Source: Saccopteryx bilineata | Taxonomy: Eukaryota > Chordata > Mammalia > Chiroptera > Emballonuridae | Reading direction: 5' to 3' | Assembly (NCBI RefSeq): GCF_036850765.1 | Contig: NC_089490.1 | Location: forward strand, 126,694,522 to 126,758,521 | Length of the DNA: 64,000 nt | Shown here: positions 1 through 10,584 of the stretch, piece after piece | Layout of the letters: each line of letters begins with the position of its first letter | Numbering within the stretch: the first letter of the stretch is position 1 | The notes under the pieces: model-generated | Database searches by the model: none | Seen by the model: only the letters and a program-made list of their open reading frames with translations | What the model was told of the DNA's origin: nothing | Translations under genes and position numbers: made by a program

Positions 1-428
1 CAATGGCAGTAGAGCATCTTAGATTAAATTCATGGACCACTGCAGCCGTGGGAGTGAGTGACAAAGAGAGATTACGATGAACAAATACCCACTACTAACC
101 TTCGAAGGGAGTTTCCATTTAAATGGCCAAAGAGGACTAGAAAGAAGTCACACAGACACTGTGACAAGTCAGAACAGAAAAGTGGCAGAGGGTATGTAAT
201 GCCTCGGCAGGAAAAGTCGTGGCTGTACCACAACCAAATGAAAACTGCAACTTCCATCTAATGCAATAGCAAGAAACCAGCTAAAAGCTTATAAATTGGC
301 AATATCACTAATTTTCTTAAAAGAAAAATATTATTTTTAATAATGAAATGTTTTAATCTATTTTTATCATGTATGACATGAAAGTCATTAAATCACTGTG
401 TGTATTTTTAAATGCTTTTATATGTATG

Positions 429-449
429 TATATATATATATATATATAT
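429..449. repeat. (TA)n microsatellite
   Basis: A short run of about ten TA units, a simple repeat in the intron. Confidence 0.85.
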
Positions 450-645
450 TCCCCCTTTTCAATTACTGGCATTTCAGAGCCTATCTCTTATTCTAATTGA
501 TAACTTTAAATCAGAAAAGAAGATAAAAATAGCATTTGCTAAATGTTTATATGTGCCAGGCACAACTTATATTTTGATATATAACATTTATTTGATATAT
601 AATATAATATTTGATATATATTAATTACTTGTGTATAGGGTTGTA

Positions 646-715
646 TTTATATATGTGTGTGTGTGTGTGTACACACACACACACATATATACACACATAT
701 ATACATACACAAACC
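646..715. repeat. (TG)n-(CA)n self-complementary microsatellite
   Basis: About 16 nt of GT repeat switches at 670/671 to about 14 nt of AC repeat, with AT-rich flanks on both sides. The block is therefore almost its own reverse complement. Further CA/TA units follow to about 715. Confidence 0.9.
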
Positions 716-1049
716 GTACCCTTTTCACAAACTGTGGCTGATATATTTGATAGAGAGCTAAACATAGGGATATTTAAAACTACAGCCCTAAAATTCATAA
801 GATTCTATGCCAATGTACAGGTTCTGGAATACTTGTTTTTAACTAAATCCAAAGACTATAGGACAGTTAGAAAATAAGTGTTTACTGCCATCTGGTGGAA
901 GTTTTGCCAATCTACAAACAAATAAGCAAGTTGCTTTTTAAAAGGCAATATAAAAACTAATAAGTAAAATCATTTTTCACTACTGGAATCTATATTCTTT
1001 AATCAAGTTATTGCTTTAGTAATATTCAAAGAAAGAAAATGAAGAAAGT

Positions 1050-1158
1050 GCCTGACCAGGTGGTGGCGCAGTGGATAGAGTGTCAGACTGGGATGCGGAG
1101 GACCCAGGTTCGAGACTCCGAGGTCGCCAGCTTGAGTGTGGGCTCATCTGGTTTGAGC

Positions 1159-1189
<31 letters not shown>

Positions 1190-1429
1190 CTCACCAGCTT
1201 GGACCCAAGGTTGCTGGCTCAAGCAAGGGGTTACTTGGTCTGCTGTAGCCTCATGGTCAAGGCACATATGAGAAAACAATCAATGAATAACTAAAGTATC
1301 GCAACGAAAAACTGATGATTGATGCTTCTCATCTCTCTTCATTCCTGTCTGTCTGTCCCTATCTATCCCTCTCTCTAACTCTCTCTGTCGCTGTTTCTTA
1401 AAATAAAATAAAAATTTTAAAAAGAAAAA
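1050..1429 (+). mobile_element. tRNA-derived SINE, GCCTGACCAGG family
   Basis: The head GCCTGACCAGGTGGTGGCGC has box A-like and box B-like (GGTTCGAGACTCC) promoter parts. A body of CTTGAG-type modules, a pyrimidine-rich stretch and an A-rich tail follow. The 15-bp target duplication GAAAATGAAGAAAGT lies at 1035-1049 and 1430-1444 and is perfect. An internal A-run near 1160 is expanded. Confidence 0.93.
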
Positions 1430-1894
1430 GAAAATGAAGAAAGTATCATATTAGAAATAATGATACTTGATTTATAGTTCTTCCCACGACTGGGGAAGAA
1501 CTATTTGCTGAGGCTCCCTTATTGTCATATTCAAAATATGGTCAAATTACTTTCTCCCACAGATATAATGGTGAACTCTCCTGCACCCACAGGTGATAGG
1601 AGGTCTATGGCAAACTGGCAATGAGGGTGACAGTGACAACTGTGCTTTGTATTAAACACTGTTTTCCTTCCCTTTGTGCCATTTGATTAATGTGTCACCC
1701 ACAGAAACTGATATTATTGGGAGAGAACCTAACTGTAATACATTATCTGATGAAGTCACAAATGCATTATCTAATTCATAATTAAATACTTTGCTTCACA
1801 TTTTGTCTATGGCTTTCTAGCATTGTGTATTTCTGAAAAACAAATCTTGGATTCTATAAAGCAACACCGTTGGAATCTCTAAATTGAATAAGAA

Positions 1895-2145
1895 TCCATC
1901 TCTTTTTTTAAAAGTGATTTTACTGAGCTGATACTGGTTAACATAATCATATAGTTTTCAGGTGCCAAATTCTACAGCACATCATCTGTACACCGTATTA
2001 CGTGTTCACCCCCCAAGGCAAGGCTTCGTCCATCACCATTATCCCCCAGGCCCTCCTCCACCGCCCCTGGTAATCACTATACTATTGTCCATGTCCACGA
2101 GTTTTTTCTCTTTTTGTTGTCCTTTTCACTTTAGTATCTGTGATA
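1895..2145 (-). mobile_element. L1 3' end fragment, antisense
   Basis: TACTGAGCTGATACTGGTTA through TTTTTTCTCTTTTTGTTGTC is the same sequence as the antisense L1 segment at 17050-17275, so it is an L1 3'-terminal piece in minus orientation. It has no coding capacity. Confidence 0.75.
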
Positions 2146-2299
2146 TTAATTTTAATAATAAATATAAATTTGATCTTTGTCCCTCTTCCTAGCACAGAGC
2201 TTCTAAAACCCTTGTAATTTCCTAAGTAGTGAGAAAGATAAAAGTGTCTTCTGTAATATTAAAAAGATGACTTTGGAATGAATGCCCTAAGACTGAGGC

Positions 2300-2890
2300 T
2301 ATGATTGCAGTGTTAGAATGTTCAGTCCTATTCCTTGATTTCTGAGACAGGAAAGGGGCAGGAGGCTGTCTTGTTCACCAATGACCAATGATTTAATCCA
2401 TCATAACTATATAATGAAGCCTCCATAAAAACTGAGAAGACAGGGTTCGGCTGGTGAGTGCATGGAGATTTGGGGAGAGTACTGACCCCAGAGAGTGTCG
2501 AAACCCTGAGCCTTTTCCCCCTATCTTGCCCATCTTGCTGTTTGTAAGCTACATCCTTTTAAATAAACCAGTAATCTAATAACTAAAATGTTTCTGTGAG
2601 CCATTCTAGCAACTTAATCAAATCCAAGGAAGAGGCCATGGGAACCTCTAGTTTATAGCTGGTGGATCAGAAACACCCGGGTAACAAACAACCCGGGCTC
2701 ATGAGCGGTGTCTGAGGTGAAGCTGGCCAGGCAGTACTGTAGAGCTGAACCGTAACCCCACGGAACCTGACACCATCTCTAAGAAGGTTGTGTTGGAAGT
2801 GATTAAATCACAGGACACCCAGCTGGTGTCCAAGAATTGCTTACTGTGGCAAACTCCTTCCCATATGGGAAACTGGTATCTCAGAACACT
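2300..2890 (+). mobile_element. Old ERVL-type solo LTR
   Basis: ATAATGAAGCCTCCATAAAA, the later AATAAACC polyadenylation region, and GACACCCAGCTGGTGTCCAA near the 3' end match the pattern of an ancient mammalian ERVL-class LTR family whose exact name I cannot give. There are no internal retroviral genes next to it. The boundaries are approximate. Confidence 0.65.
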
Positions 2891-2990
2891 GAAAATACCG
2901 TATCTCCCCATGTATATAAGACGCTCCCATGCATAAGATGCACCTTAATTTGGGGGTCCAAAATTTGGGGGGGAAATGCATTACATAAAG

Positions 2991-2995
<5 letters not shown>

Positions 2996-3025
<30 letters not shown>

Positions 3026-3383
3026 TATTTTTCTGAAGTTGGAAACGGGGAGGCAGTCAGACCGACTCCCGCATGTGCCCGACCGGGATCCACCCAGCAT
3101 GCCCACCAGGGAGCGATGCTCTGCCCATCTGGGGCGTTGCTCTGTTGCAACCAGGGCCATTCTAGCGCCTGAGGCAGAGGCCATGGAGCCATCCTCAGCG
3201 CCTGGGCCAACTTTGCTCCAATGGAGCCTTGGCTGCGGGAGGGGAAGAGAGAGACAGAGAGGAAGGAGAGGGGGAGGGGTGGAGAAGCAAATGGGTTTCT
3301 CCTGTGTGCCCTGGCTGGGAATCGAACCTGGGACTCCTGCACGCCAGGCCAACACTCTACCACTGAGCCAATCAGCCAGGGCC
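2996..3383 (-). mobile_element. Rhin-type SINE, antisense
   Basis: Reads in reverse from the tRNA-like head (GGCCCTGGCTGATTGGCTCA) through CTTCTCC and the CT-rich stretch to the tail, which has become a (TTTA)n array at 2996-3026. The target duplication is TAAAGTTATT (2986-2995 and 3384-3393). Confidence 0.94.
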
Positions 3384-3482
3384 TAAAGTTATTGAGCTCA
3401 AGTTTTATTCATCATAAAATTCATACAACTCCTCAACAGGCAAGAAAAAGTGGAAAATGCTAGGAAAAAAACTATAACCACT

Positions 3483-3862
3483 GGCCCTGGCCAATTGGCT
3501 CAGTGGTAGAGCGTCAGTCTGGGATTTGAAAGTCCAGGTTCAATTCCCAGCCAGGGCACACAGGAGAAGCATCCATCTGTTTCTCCACCCTTCCGCCTCT
3601 CCTTCCTTTCTATCTCTCTCTTCCCCTCCCAAAGCCAAGGCTCCATTGGAGCAAAGTTGGCCCAGGTGCTGAGGATGGCTCTGTGGCCTCCGCCTCAGGT
3701 ACTAGAATGGCTCTGACCACAACAGAGCAATGGCCCAGATGGGCGGAGCATGCCCCCTGGTGGGCATGCCGGGTGGATCCTGGTTGGGTGCATGTGGGAG
3801 TTTGATTTTCTGCCTGGCCACTTCTCACTTTAGGAAGAAAAAAAAAAGTTTAAATAAAAGAC
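3483..3862 (+). mobile_element. Rhin-type SINE, sense
   Basis: Full-length copy with head GGCCCTGGCCAATTGGCTCA and box B GGTTCAATTCC. The body resembles other copies in the window, with an A-rich tail. The target duplication AAAACTATAACCACT recurs as AAAACTACAACCACT after the tail. Confidence 0.93.
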
Positions 3863-4606
3863 AAAAACTACAACCACTGTATAAGACGCACCCAATTTTT
3901 AGACCACAAATTTTTCGGGGAAAGTGTGTCTTATACATCGGGAAATACGGTAGTCCCTTCCTTTCTGAAACCCTATCTTCCCTTGCTTGGTATTTGTGAT
4001 TCAGCTCATTTGAGTATCCAGTTGCTTTTCTGACTTCTCAGGTCCCCAGTCTTTTGTCCACCCAACAAAAATCATGTTTCTCATGGTTCCATTCTCAGAC
4101 GTCACTCCCTCTCTTCATTCTCCCTGATGATCTCACTCACGCTGGTGAGGACCACATCCATTTCCTCAGCCCTTGCCAATCCCCAGGCTTCTAGAAGTCG
4201 TAGAATCTATGCTTATTAGTCATGTTCACCTGGACATTTTACAAATCCCACCAAATAAACATATCAAAACTGAATGTATTATTACCCTCATCATCTTTTC
4301 ACCTCTTCTCCTTTTCCCCAAATTCCTGAAAGCCATCGCCAGTTCTCCAAAGCCCACATCCTCCTACTCCCTAACCCCTACCATCCCGAGGATTACCACT
4401 CCATCCATTCTATGTCCTAAAAATGTCTTCCCCTTCCTGCCATTGCCAATACCATTCCCTTGGTCTGAGTCCTCAAAATTCCTTGAGGGTATCACACCTG
4501 TCTCCCAGCTGGTCTTCCTGCCTCTAAATTCAACCCCTCCAGTTGCTTCACAAAGGCTCCAGAGTGTCACTGTCCCTGTGGTGACACAAATGTTCTATGT
4601 CTGCAC

Positions 4607-4760
4607 GCTCCAATACCATGGGATACTGAGCAACTTCAGATGTGGCTAGTGTGACTAAGAAACTGAATTTTTAATTTTATTTAATGTTAATAATACTGAA
4701 TTTGAACAGACAACAGGTGGCGAGTGATTACTGTACAATACAGTGCGATTCTGGAGTGTT
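4607..4760. mobile_element. Old hAT (Charlie-type) MITE
   Basis: CACGCTCCAATACC on the left and GTACAATACAGTGCG on the right are degenerate inverted termini. Between them GTGGCTAGTGTGACTAAGAA and the run AACTGAATTTTTAATTTTAT are typical of a short, widespread eutherian hAT family. Non-coding. Confidence 0.6.
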
Positions 4761-4959
4761 CTTCTTTAAGTACAGATTTCTTTCGAACACTGCTCTTTAA
4801 AGACACAGCCCGTTGTCCTTAGCCTAATATGTGTGGCCTGGAAAAGTCAGCTGCCCTACATTCCTGGCCCCACCACTTCCAAACTCACACACATCCTATG
4901 CGAGATGCACATAGTCACCATACGTATAAAACCAGTTTGCACAACAGCCCTCTCCTCCT

Positions 4960-5600
4960 TCCCTGGGGAAAAGCTTTCTCACTGCCTGAGCACGCTCTCT
5001 CTCTCTTCCCCCTCTTACTCTTCCATCAGACAGGTCCTTCTCGGGCCTCTGCCCTGTTCCTGGGGCCTCCCCGGCCCCTCTACCAAAGCGTGTTGCACTT
5101 CAGTGCTTTCCTATGAGCCCGCCACAATTCATATTGCTACAATACCTTTATCTCACTGTACTGGGAGCTCCTCAAGGGTGGAAATTAAGATATTTTCTAA
5201 TGGCATCACTGGCATCTACCAAATTTCCACAAACAGCTGCCCAGTCCCAACCTCTAAGGTAGCAAGCTACCACAATCAACTTCAAATTTCATTGCTAGCA
5301 CTAATTAGATCACATTCGGACCCTTCCATTCAAAATCTTCAAGCACAGAGATCTGTCACTCAACATTTTGGTTTAGAACCCCTTTCTTTTAGCTGGACTG
5401 TCTTTTTACATTGTCTACACATGATTCAGACATTCCACATCTTTCTCTGTGTCTCCTTGGCAACTTCTTCAAGGACTTTCCTTTTATTTCTTTGCCTACC
5501 TGGGTCTATTACTTCCTTTGAGAACCGCGGAAAAGTTCACCCTAAGCAGGAGCCTTCTTTGACTAATCTCGCACTAACCTAACTCCACCTGCAGAAACAA
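4960..5600 (+). mobile_element. L2 LINE fragments
   Basis: Two pieces resembling the L2 3' region: 4960-5250 (TGGGAGCTCCTCAAGGGTGG near its end) and 5380-5600 (TTTGCCTACCTGGGTC... GAGCCTTCTTTGACTAATCT). Both are old and heavily diverged. They underlie the longest open frame in the window (4833-5582), which is therefore not taken as a gene. Confidence 0.5.
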
Positions 5601-5678
5601 TCAGCCCTACATGATCTTGCCTGCTGATAAACCGTGTTGTTTTGTATGCTGTCTTCTCAACTAGAAGGTCAGTTCTTT

Positions 5679-5895
5679 TTTTTGTTAATTTTTTTATTAT
5701 ATTTATTCATTTTTAGAGAGGAGAGAGAGACAGAGAGGGAGAGAGAGGAGAGAGAGACAGAGAGAGAGAGAAGGGGGGAGGAGCTGGAAGCATCAACTCC
5801 CATATGTGCCTTGACCAGGCAAGCCCAGGGTTTCGAACCGGCGACCTCAGCATTTCCATGTCGACGCTTTATCCACTGCGCCACCACAGGTCACG
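5679..5895 (-). mobile_element. Short tRNA-derived SINE, antisense
   Basis: In reverse it begins GCGTGACCTGTGGTGGCGCA, has box B GGTTCGAAACC, then a pure GA/CT tract and an AT-rich tail. A perfect 18-bp target duplication CTAGAAGGTCAGTTCTTT flanks it at 5661-5678 and 5896-5913. It is about 150 bp shorter than the copy at 1050 because the module section is missing. Confidence 0.93.
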
Positions 5896-6006
5896 CTAGA
5901 AGGTCAGTTCTTTAAGGGCAAAGACTGACTCCTCTGATTCCTTCTCTGCCTACAGCATTTTCCACCATGCTGTGCATTTATTGGGCACTTAAGAAACATA
6001 TATTGG

Positions 6007-6320
6007 ACCCGAATGGCTGGCTCAGTGAATAGAGCGTTGGCCTGGTGTGTGGATATCCCAGGTTCGATTTCCAGTCAGGGCACACAGGAGAAGCGACCAT
6101 TTGGTTCTCTTCACCTCTTTCTCCCCCTTTCTCTCTCTTTCCCTCCCCCAGCCAGTGGCTCAAGTTGTTTGAGCATCACCCCGGGCACTTTGGATGGTTT
6201 GGTTGGTCCCAACATCAGCCCCAGACAGGGGTTGCCAGGTGGATCCCAACTGGGGCACATGCAGGAGTCTGTCTCTCCAATTCCCCTCTTCTCAGTTAAA
6301 AAAAAAAAAAAAGGGAAAAA
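6007..6320 (+). mobile_element. Old Rhin-type SINE
   Basis: A diverged copy with head CCGAATGGCTGGCTCAGTG and box B GGTTCGATTTCC. The middle section differs from the main family (CAAGTTGTTTGAGCATCACC), suggesting an older subfamily. A-tail at 6297-6314. Confidence 0.85.
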
Positions 6321-6640
6321 AATAACAACATATGAAATCTTAAGAGATCATGTTTGCTATTTTTATAAATTCAAAAATAATTACTCCCAACTCTCACATT
6401 TTCAACATTGCAATATGGGTGTCTTATTTTTTAAGTGGTATCTAGGTATTAAAATAAAACTGGAAAGCACAATAAAAGCCATGGAGCTTTTTCTCTCTTC
6501 TGAATAAGGGTATAATATAATAAAACAAATACTGCAAGGAGGTTAAAACTCAAAATATTGGAAACTCCTTACCCTATCCCTCAGTGACATGAAGATGCTT
6601 TGAAATTAAAGACCTGGACAGCTTTAAAAGCAAAAAGATA

Positions 6641-7033
6641 GGCCCTGGCCGGTTGGCTCAGCGGTAGAGCGTCGGCCTGGCGTGCGGGAGACCCGGGTTC
6701 GATTCCCGGCCAGGGCACATAGGAGAAGCGCCCATTTGCTTCTCCACCCCCCCCCTTCCTCTCTGTCTCTCTCTTCCCCTCCCGCAGCCAAGGCTCCATT
6801 GGAGCAAAGATGGCCCGGGCGCTGGGGATGGCTCCTTGGCCTCTGCCTCAGGCGCTAGAGTGGCTCTGGTAGCGGCAGAGCAATGCCCCGGAGGGGCAGA
6901 GCATCACCCCCTGGTGGGCAGAGCATCGCCCCTGGTGGGCGTGCCGGGTAGATCCCGGTGGGGCGCATGCGGGAGTCTATCTGACTGTCTCTCCCCGTTT
7001 CCAGCTTCAGAAAAATACAAAAAAAATAATTAT
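6641..7033 (+). mobile_element. Rhin-type SINE, near-intact
   Basis: Near-consensus copy whose tRNA-like head has fully pairing acceptor arms (GGCCCTGGCC with GGCCAGGGC). It has the duplicated GGTGGGCAGAGCATCGCCCC module seen in some copies. The perfect target duplication AAAAGCAAAAAGATA is at 6626-6640 and 7034-7048. Low divergence and intact A and B boxes suggest recent insertion. Confidence 0.95.
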
Positions 7034-7887
7034 AAAAGCAAAAAGATAATCATTGTTTTTCAACTATCATAGGCCAGCTTTCACCTGTTGTGGAACTGGA
7101 ATTGGAAAGCAGTGTTTTATCAAGTGATAGTGACTACAATCACTGTGACTTTACCACACCCCTGGACACTTCCACACCAGCAGGACAAGCATATGAAACG
7201 TGACTGTGCCAGGATCTTGTCTGGACAGAGCTGACTGACATAGGAAATATAAAACCCTAACTAATGGATGTCAATAATATTGAAACTATGATTTCCCTTT
7301 TGATATTAGAATACTACACAGAAGTGCCCATTCTGTTATGCTAGTTAAAATCAGTAGCAATTCCTGGCTTTCAATGTTTAGATACACATTTAATTAATGC
7401 TTAATTCTCCTTCCCTCACCTTGCCATAAAAAACAGATGTTATCCAAAGTATAAAGGTCGAAAAAAATATCCTATAGACACATCAGACTCTTTAAAGGAC
7501 AAAATAGCAACTGGTATTTAAAGTTCTGTTTTCTTGAATCACCATGAGAAGACAGTCTTTCAAATTCTGTTAAAGGTATAAACCGCTTTCAATTTTTCAA
7601 TTTTTAATGAATTAATTTATGTGTTGAGGTCATGAGTCATCACTAAAGTTAATAAACAATTCTTAATCTAATTGTTAACAACCTAATTGTTAACAATCTA
7701 ATCATTTGAATGTATCAAATGATATAAGTTTTAATTAAAGAAATTAACATGAAAACTAAGATAAATTATTTTTCTTGATGAAGTCAGTAGCTAAAAGAGC
7801 CACTGATTAAAAAGTAAATTAAGAAAAAGAACCACTAACATAGGACCCAAGAGAATTTTAATCCTAACATATTATAAGAGGCATCTA

Positions 7888-8259
7888 GGCCCTGGCCAGT
7901 TGGCTCAGTGGTAGAGCGTCAGCCTGGCGTGCAGAAGTCCCGAGTTCGATTCCCGGCCAGGACACACAGGAGAAGCGCCCATCTGCTTCTCCACCCCTCC
8001 CCCTCTCCTTCCTCTCTGGCTCTCTCTTCCCCTCCCGCAGCCGAGGCTCCACTGGAGCAAAGATGGCCCGGGTGCTGGGGATGGCTCCTCGGCCTCTGCC
8101 CCAGGCGCTAGAGTGGCTCTGGTCGCAACAGAGCGACGCCCCAGAGGGGCAGAGCATCGCCCCCTGGTGGGCGTGCCGGTGGATCCCGGTCGGGCGCATG
8201 TGGGAGTCTGTCTGTCTCTCCCCGTTTCCGGCTTCAGAAAAATACAGAAAAAAAAAAAA
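7888..8259 (+). mobile_element. Rhin-type SINE
   Basis: Full-length copy without the duplicated module. The target duplication AGAGGCATCTA is at 7877-7887 and 8260-8270. The tail is a nearly pure A run. Confidence 0.95.
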
Positions 8260-8484
8260 AGAGGCATCTAGTAGGCTTTTCTAATTCTTATTTTAGATAA
8301 AGTTTCCTATCTTACTACTTAATTTTGCTTCAAAGGGTTACTTTTCAAAAAACTTCAAAACACTAACAGTGTAAGTAGCTCATAAATTGCAAAGCTACAT
8401 TTCATTTAGTTGAACAGATTCATAAATAATGAGTCAGGTATTTATAAAAGAACAATCCCTATTTACCATATAATAAAATTATCA

Positions 8485-8660
8485 TGCTGGCGTCACTTAC
8501 TGGATGCTTACCATGAGCCACAAACTGTGCCAAGCACTTTTCCTCATTTAATTCTCTTAATAATCTTATTATATAAGTATTGTGATTATCCCATTTTCCA
8601 AAAGAGGATATTGAAGCTTAGAGAGATTCATTTGCCCAAATGTGGTTCAAATGATCTCAG
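8485..8660 (+). mobile_element. MIR SINE
   Basis: TTACTGGATGCTTACCATGA, CTGTGCCAAGCAC, CATTTAATTCTCTTAATAAT and AGAGGATATTGAAGCTTAGA follow the MIR consensus in order. Ancient mammalian repeat. Confidence 0.85.
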
Positions 8661-8697
8661 ATACAAATGTCTAAATTCTTCTTCCCATCCTCTAAGA

Positions 8698-9017
8698 CAG
8701 GGGCCGGGAACCTATGGCTCACGAGCCAGATGTGGCTCTTTTGATGGCTGCATCTGACTCGCAGACAAATTTTTAATAAAAAAATAATAACGTTAAAAAT
8801 ATAAAATATTCTCATGTATTACAATCCATTCATTTCCTACCACTCATGTTCATGGTTGTGGGTGGCTGAAGCCAATCACAGCTGTCCTCTGGGACAACAC
8901 CAAATTTTTATTGGATAACGTGTAACATACACGGGTCGTTGTTTGGCTCTCACAGAATTACATTTTAAAATATGTGGCGTTCATGGTTCTTTCAGCCAAA
9001 AAGGTTCCCGACCCCTG
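8698..9017. mobile_element. hAT MITE (CAGGGGTCGGGAACC termini)
   Basis: Termini CAGGGGCCGGGAACC and GGTTCCCGACCCCTG are near-perfect inverted repeats. The 8-bp target duplication CTCTAAGA/CTTTAAGA differs at one base. The 320-bp body carries GAGCCAGATGTGGCTCTTTT. Two more copies of this family lie at 32369 and 38362. Confidence 0.93.
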
Positions 9018-9059
9018 CTTTAAGATTATAGAGGTAGAAGCTTAAATAGGTTCTTTATG

Positions 9060-9310
9060 TTCTTTCATTCATTCCAAAAATATTCATCAAATGCTTTCTA
9101 TGTTCTAGGCACTGTCCTAGGTGCTGGAGAAACAGTGGTGATCTTAAAAGAATAAAATAAAATTCCCTGACTTAAGAAAACATACATCTGACAGAGAACT
9201 ATAATATGTGTATATAATAGAAAATGCACAATAAATCAGATAGTGGTAAACACTATGAAGAAAATTATCACAGATTAATAGGATGAAGAGGGTCATGAGG
9301 TTGGGTGCTA
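9060..9310 (-). mobile_element. L2 3' end, antisense
   Basis: TCATTCATTCCAAAAATATT, TTCTAGGCACTGTCCTAGGT and GCTGGAGAAACAGTGGTGAT follow the reverse complement of the L2 3' end in order. Old and non-coding. Confidence 0.65.
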
Positions 9311-10186
9311 CGTTAGACAGGGGTCAGCATGTTTATAGAAACTTCCTGTTTCCCACACCATTTTCTCATCAGTTCTCCAGCCCCACACCCTTACTCTCCC
9401 TCATATCCAAAACCAAAAGTTAGGCAAGTAATACCAAAAACTCTACGACCAAATTCTGGTTTCAACTAAAAGAAACTTTAAGTTGACAGACAAAGTTGAG
9501 GAGAGCAGAGTGAATGAATATTTTCATACATCCACAAACAAGTGTTTCAAACTGGAAAAACAAACTTTCATCAAATCATTTCTAAAATGTCTACGCTTTT
9601 ACTTCTAGGCACCCTTTATATCTATCTGATTGTCAATATGCTTTTAGTGGAGAAAGAAAAGACCCTATATGTTTCTACCATTTTTGTTGACAGTTTTTAG
9701 ACAGTTCCACATCTCAGGAAGAAAACCGTTTCCTCTCCAATGGTTTGAATAGTAAAAGCCACCCAACAGTGAAAGCATGGCCACTGAGGGCAAGCCCGAA
9801 ACTATCTAGACTATACTACAGCAACAATGAACTAACTTCTGTCCAATGCAGATATTCTGAAAGAGTGAAGCTTCATGGAAAATTTTTGAACTAATCACAT
9901 ATATGTGTGAATCAGATACCCTACTGCAGTTAACCTTACAGGAAACCAATCCCCAAGGTTCCGCTGCTGTTGTTTAATTTTAAGACAAAGATTATTTTAA
10001 TGCTTCAGTTAACATTTATATTTAAGAAAATTTTAAGTGACAACCCAGAGCATGATAGCCAATAATGAAATCTGTATCATGTTCCTTATTGTACTTGTTC
10101 CTTCAAATATATATTTTAGAAAACCTAAGTGCCTCTTTCACGATCTCCGAGCCAGAGACCTCCTAACACTGCACCATTCGTCTTAC

Positions 10187-10282
10187 CTCTGCCGCTAGGT
10201 AGTTCCCAGTTGCGAGGTGTTTGAATCTGAACAGGCTGTTCCACTGCCCTGCACCCCCACGGCACGGGTCATGATGAACCAC
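10187..10282 (-). CDS. ITPR2: ITPR2 coding exon (about residues 286-317)
   Basis: A 96-nt exon, 32 codons, phase 0 at both ends: [20 protein letters not shown] followed by [12 protein letters not shown]. It is part of the IP3-binding core beta-trefoil. [12 protein letters not shown] and GNYLAAE are type 2; ITPR1 has [12 protein letters not shown] and GHYLAAE by recall. The acceptor is CTTCTTGTCTGTAG and the donor GTAAGA. This is the most 3' ITPR2 exon in the window. In ITPR1 the alternatively spliced SI segment is inserted immediately after this position (residue 317). The next ITPR2 exon was not seen in 1-10186 and should lie outside the window. Confidence 0.97.
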
Positions 10283-10584
10283 CTACAGACAAGAAGAGCA
10301 ATGGTAATCATGGCTAAAATATTTTCATGTACCCGGCAAGCAAATGCCAACAGTGGACGCAGGGTGCCCACCTGTTAATGCTAACTTGTCAAATCTAATA
10401 TATGTTTTTGTGAAAGGACAATATGGCAGAAAAACAAAATTCCCCATAAATGAACAAAGGACATAAGCATGAACTCACTGCGCATGCGTGATGCTCATGC
10501 CTTACAACTGAAACACAGCCTTACACCAAAAGACAGGTTTCCCAGGCCAAACTGGAAATACAGTGTAGCCCCCATCTGCTGTTC

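Larger units (their letters stand above)
2898..3950. mobile_element. TA-flanked DNA transposon (MITE) interrupted by two SINEs
   Basis: The ends are inverted copies: left CCGTATCTCCCCATGTATA, right TATACATCGGGAAATACGG, both flanked by TA. TATAAGACGC-type motifs recur just inside both ends. Removing the SINEs at 2996-3383 and 3483-3862 leaves a short non-coding element of under 300 bp. The TA duplication points to the Tc1/mariner or pogo superfamily; the family is not identified. Confidence 0.75.
1..10186 (-). other. ITPR2: ITPR2 intron downstream of the residue-317 exon (partial)
   Basis: Inferred to be intron because the next ITPR2 exon was not found. It is dense in repeats, listed separately: SINEs at 1050, 2996, 3483, 5679, 6007, 6641 and 7888, an L1 3' end at 1895, an old LTR at 2300, a TA-flanked transposon at 2898, L2 and MIR pieces, and an intact hAT MITE at 8698. 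Stretches 1-418, 720-1034, 1445-1890, 3951-4600, 7049-7876 and 9311-10180 show nothing I can name. Confidence 0.85.

Noticed and set aside
2976..3386. Open frames rich in Arg, Gly and Pro on both strands (also near 7900, 14470, 28260, 34440, 40060, 62570)
   Set aside because: All lie inside Rhin-type SINEs; the repeated peptide wording simply reflects the SINE sequence.
4833..5582. Longest open frame in the window (249 codons, plus)
   Set aside because: It overlies L2-like sequence, has no recognisable domain or splice context, and shows Ser/Pro/Leu-rich composition typical of reading C/T-rich repeat DNA.
5715..5775. GA-rich tract as a possible triplex regulatory element
   Set aside because: It is the pyrimidine-rich section of an antisense SINE, and similar tracts occur in every copy.
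6641..6719. tRNA gene candidate (cloverleaf-like, intact A and B boxes)
   Set aside because: It is the head of a SINE with body, tail and target duplication, and the same head recurs more than ten times in the window.
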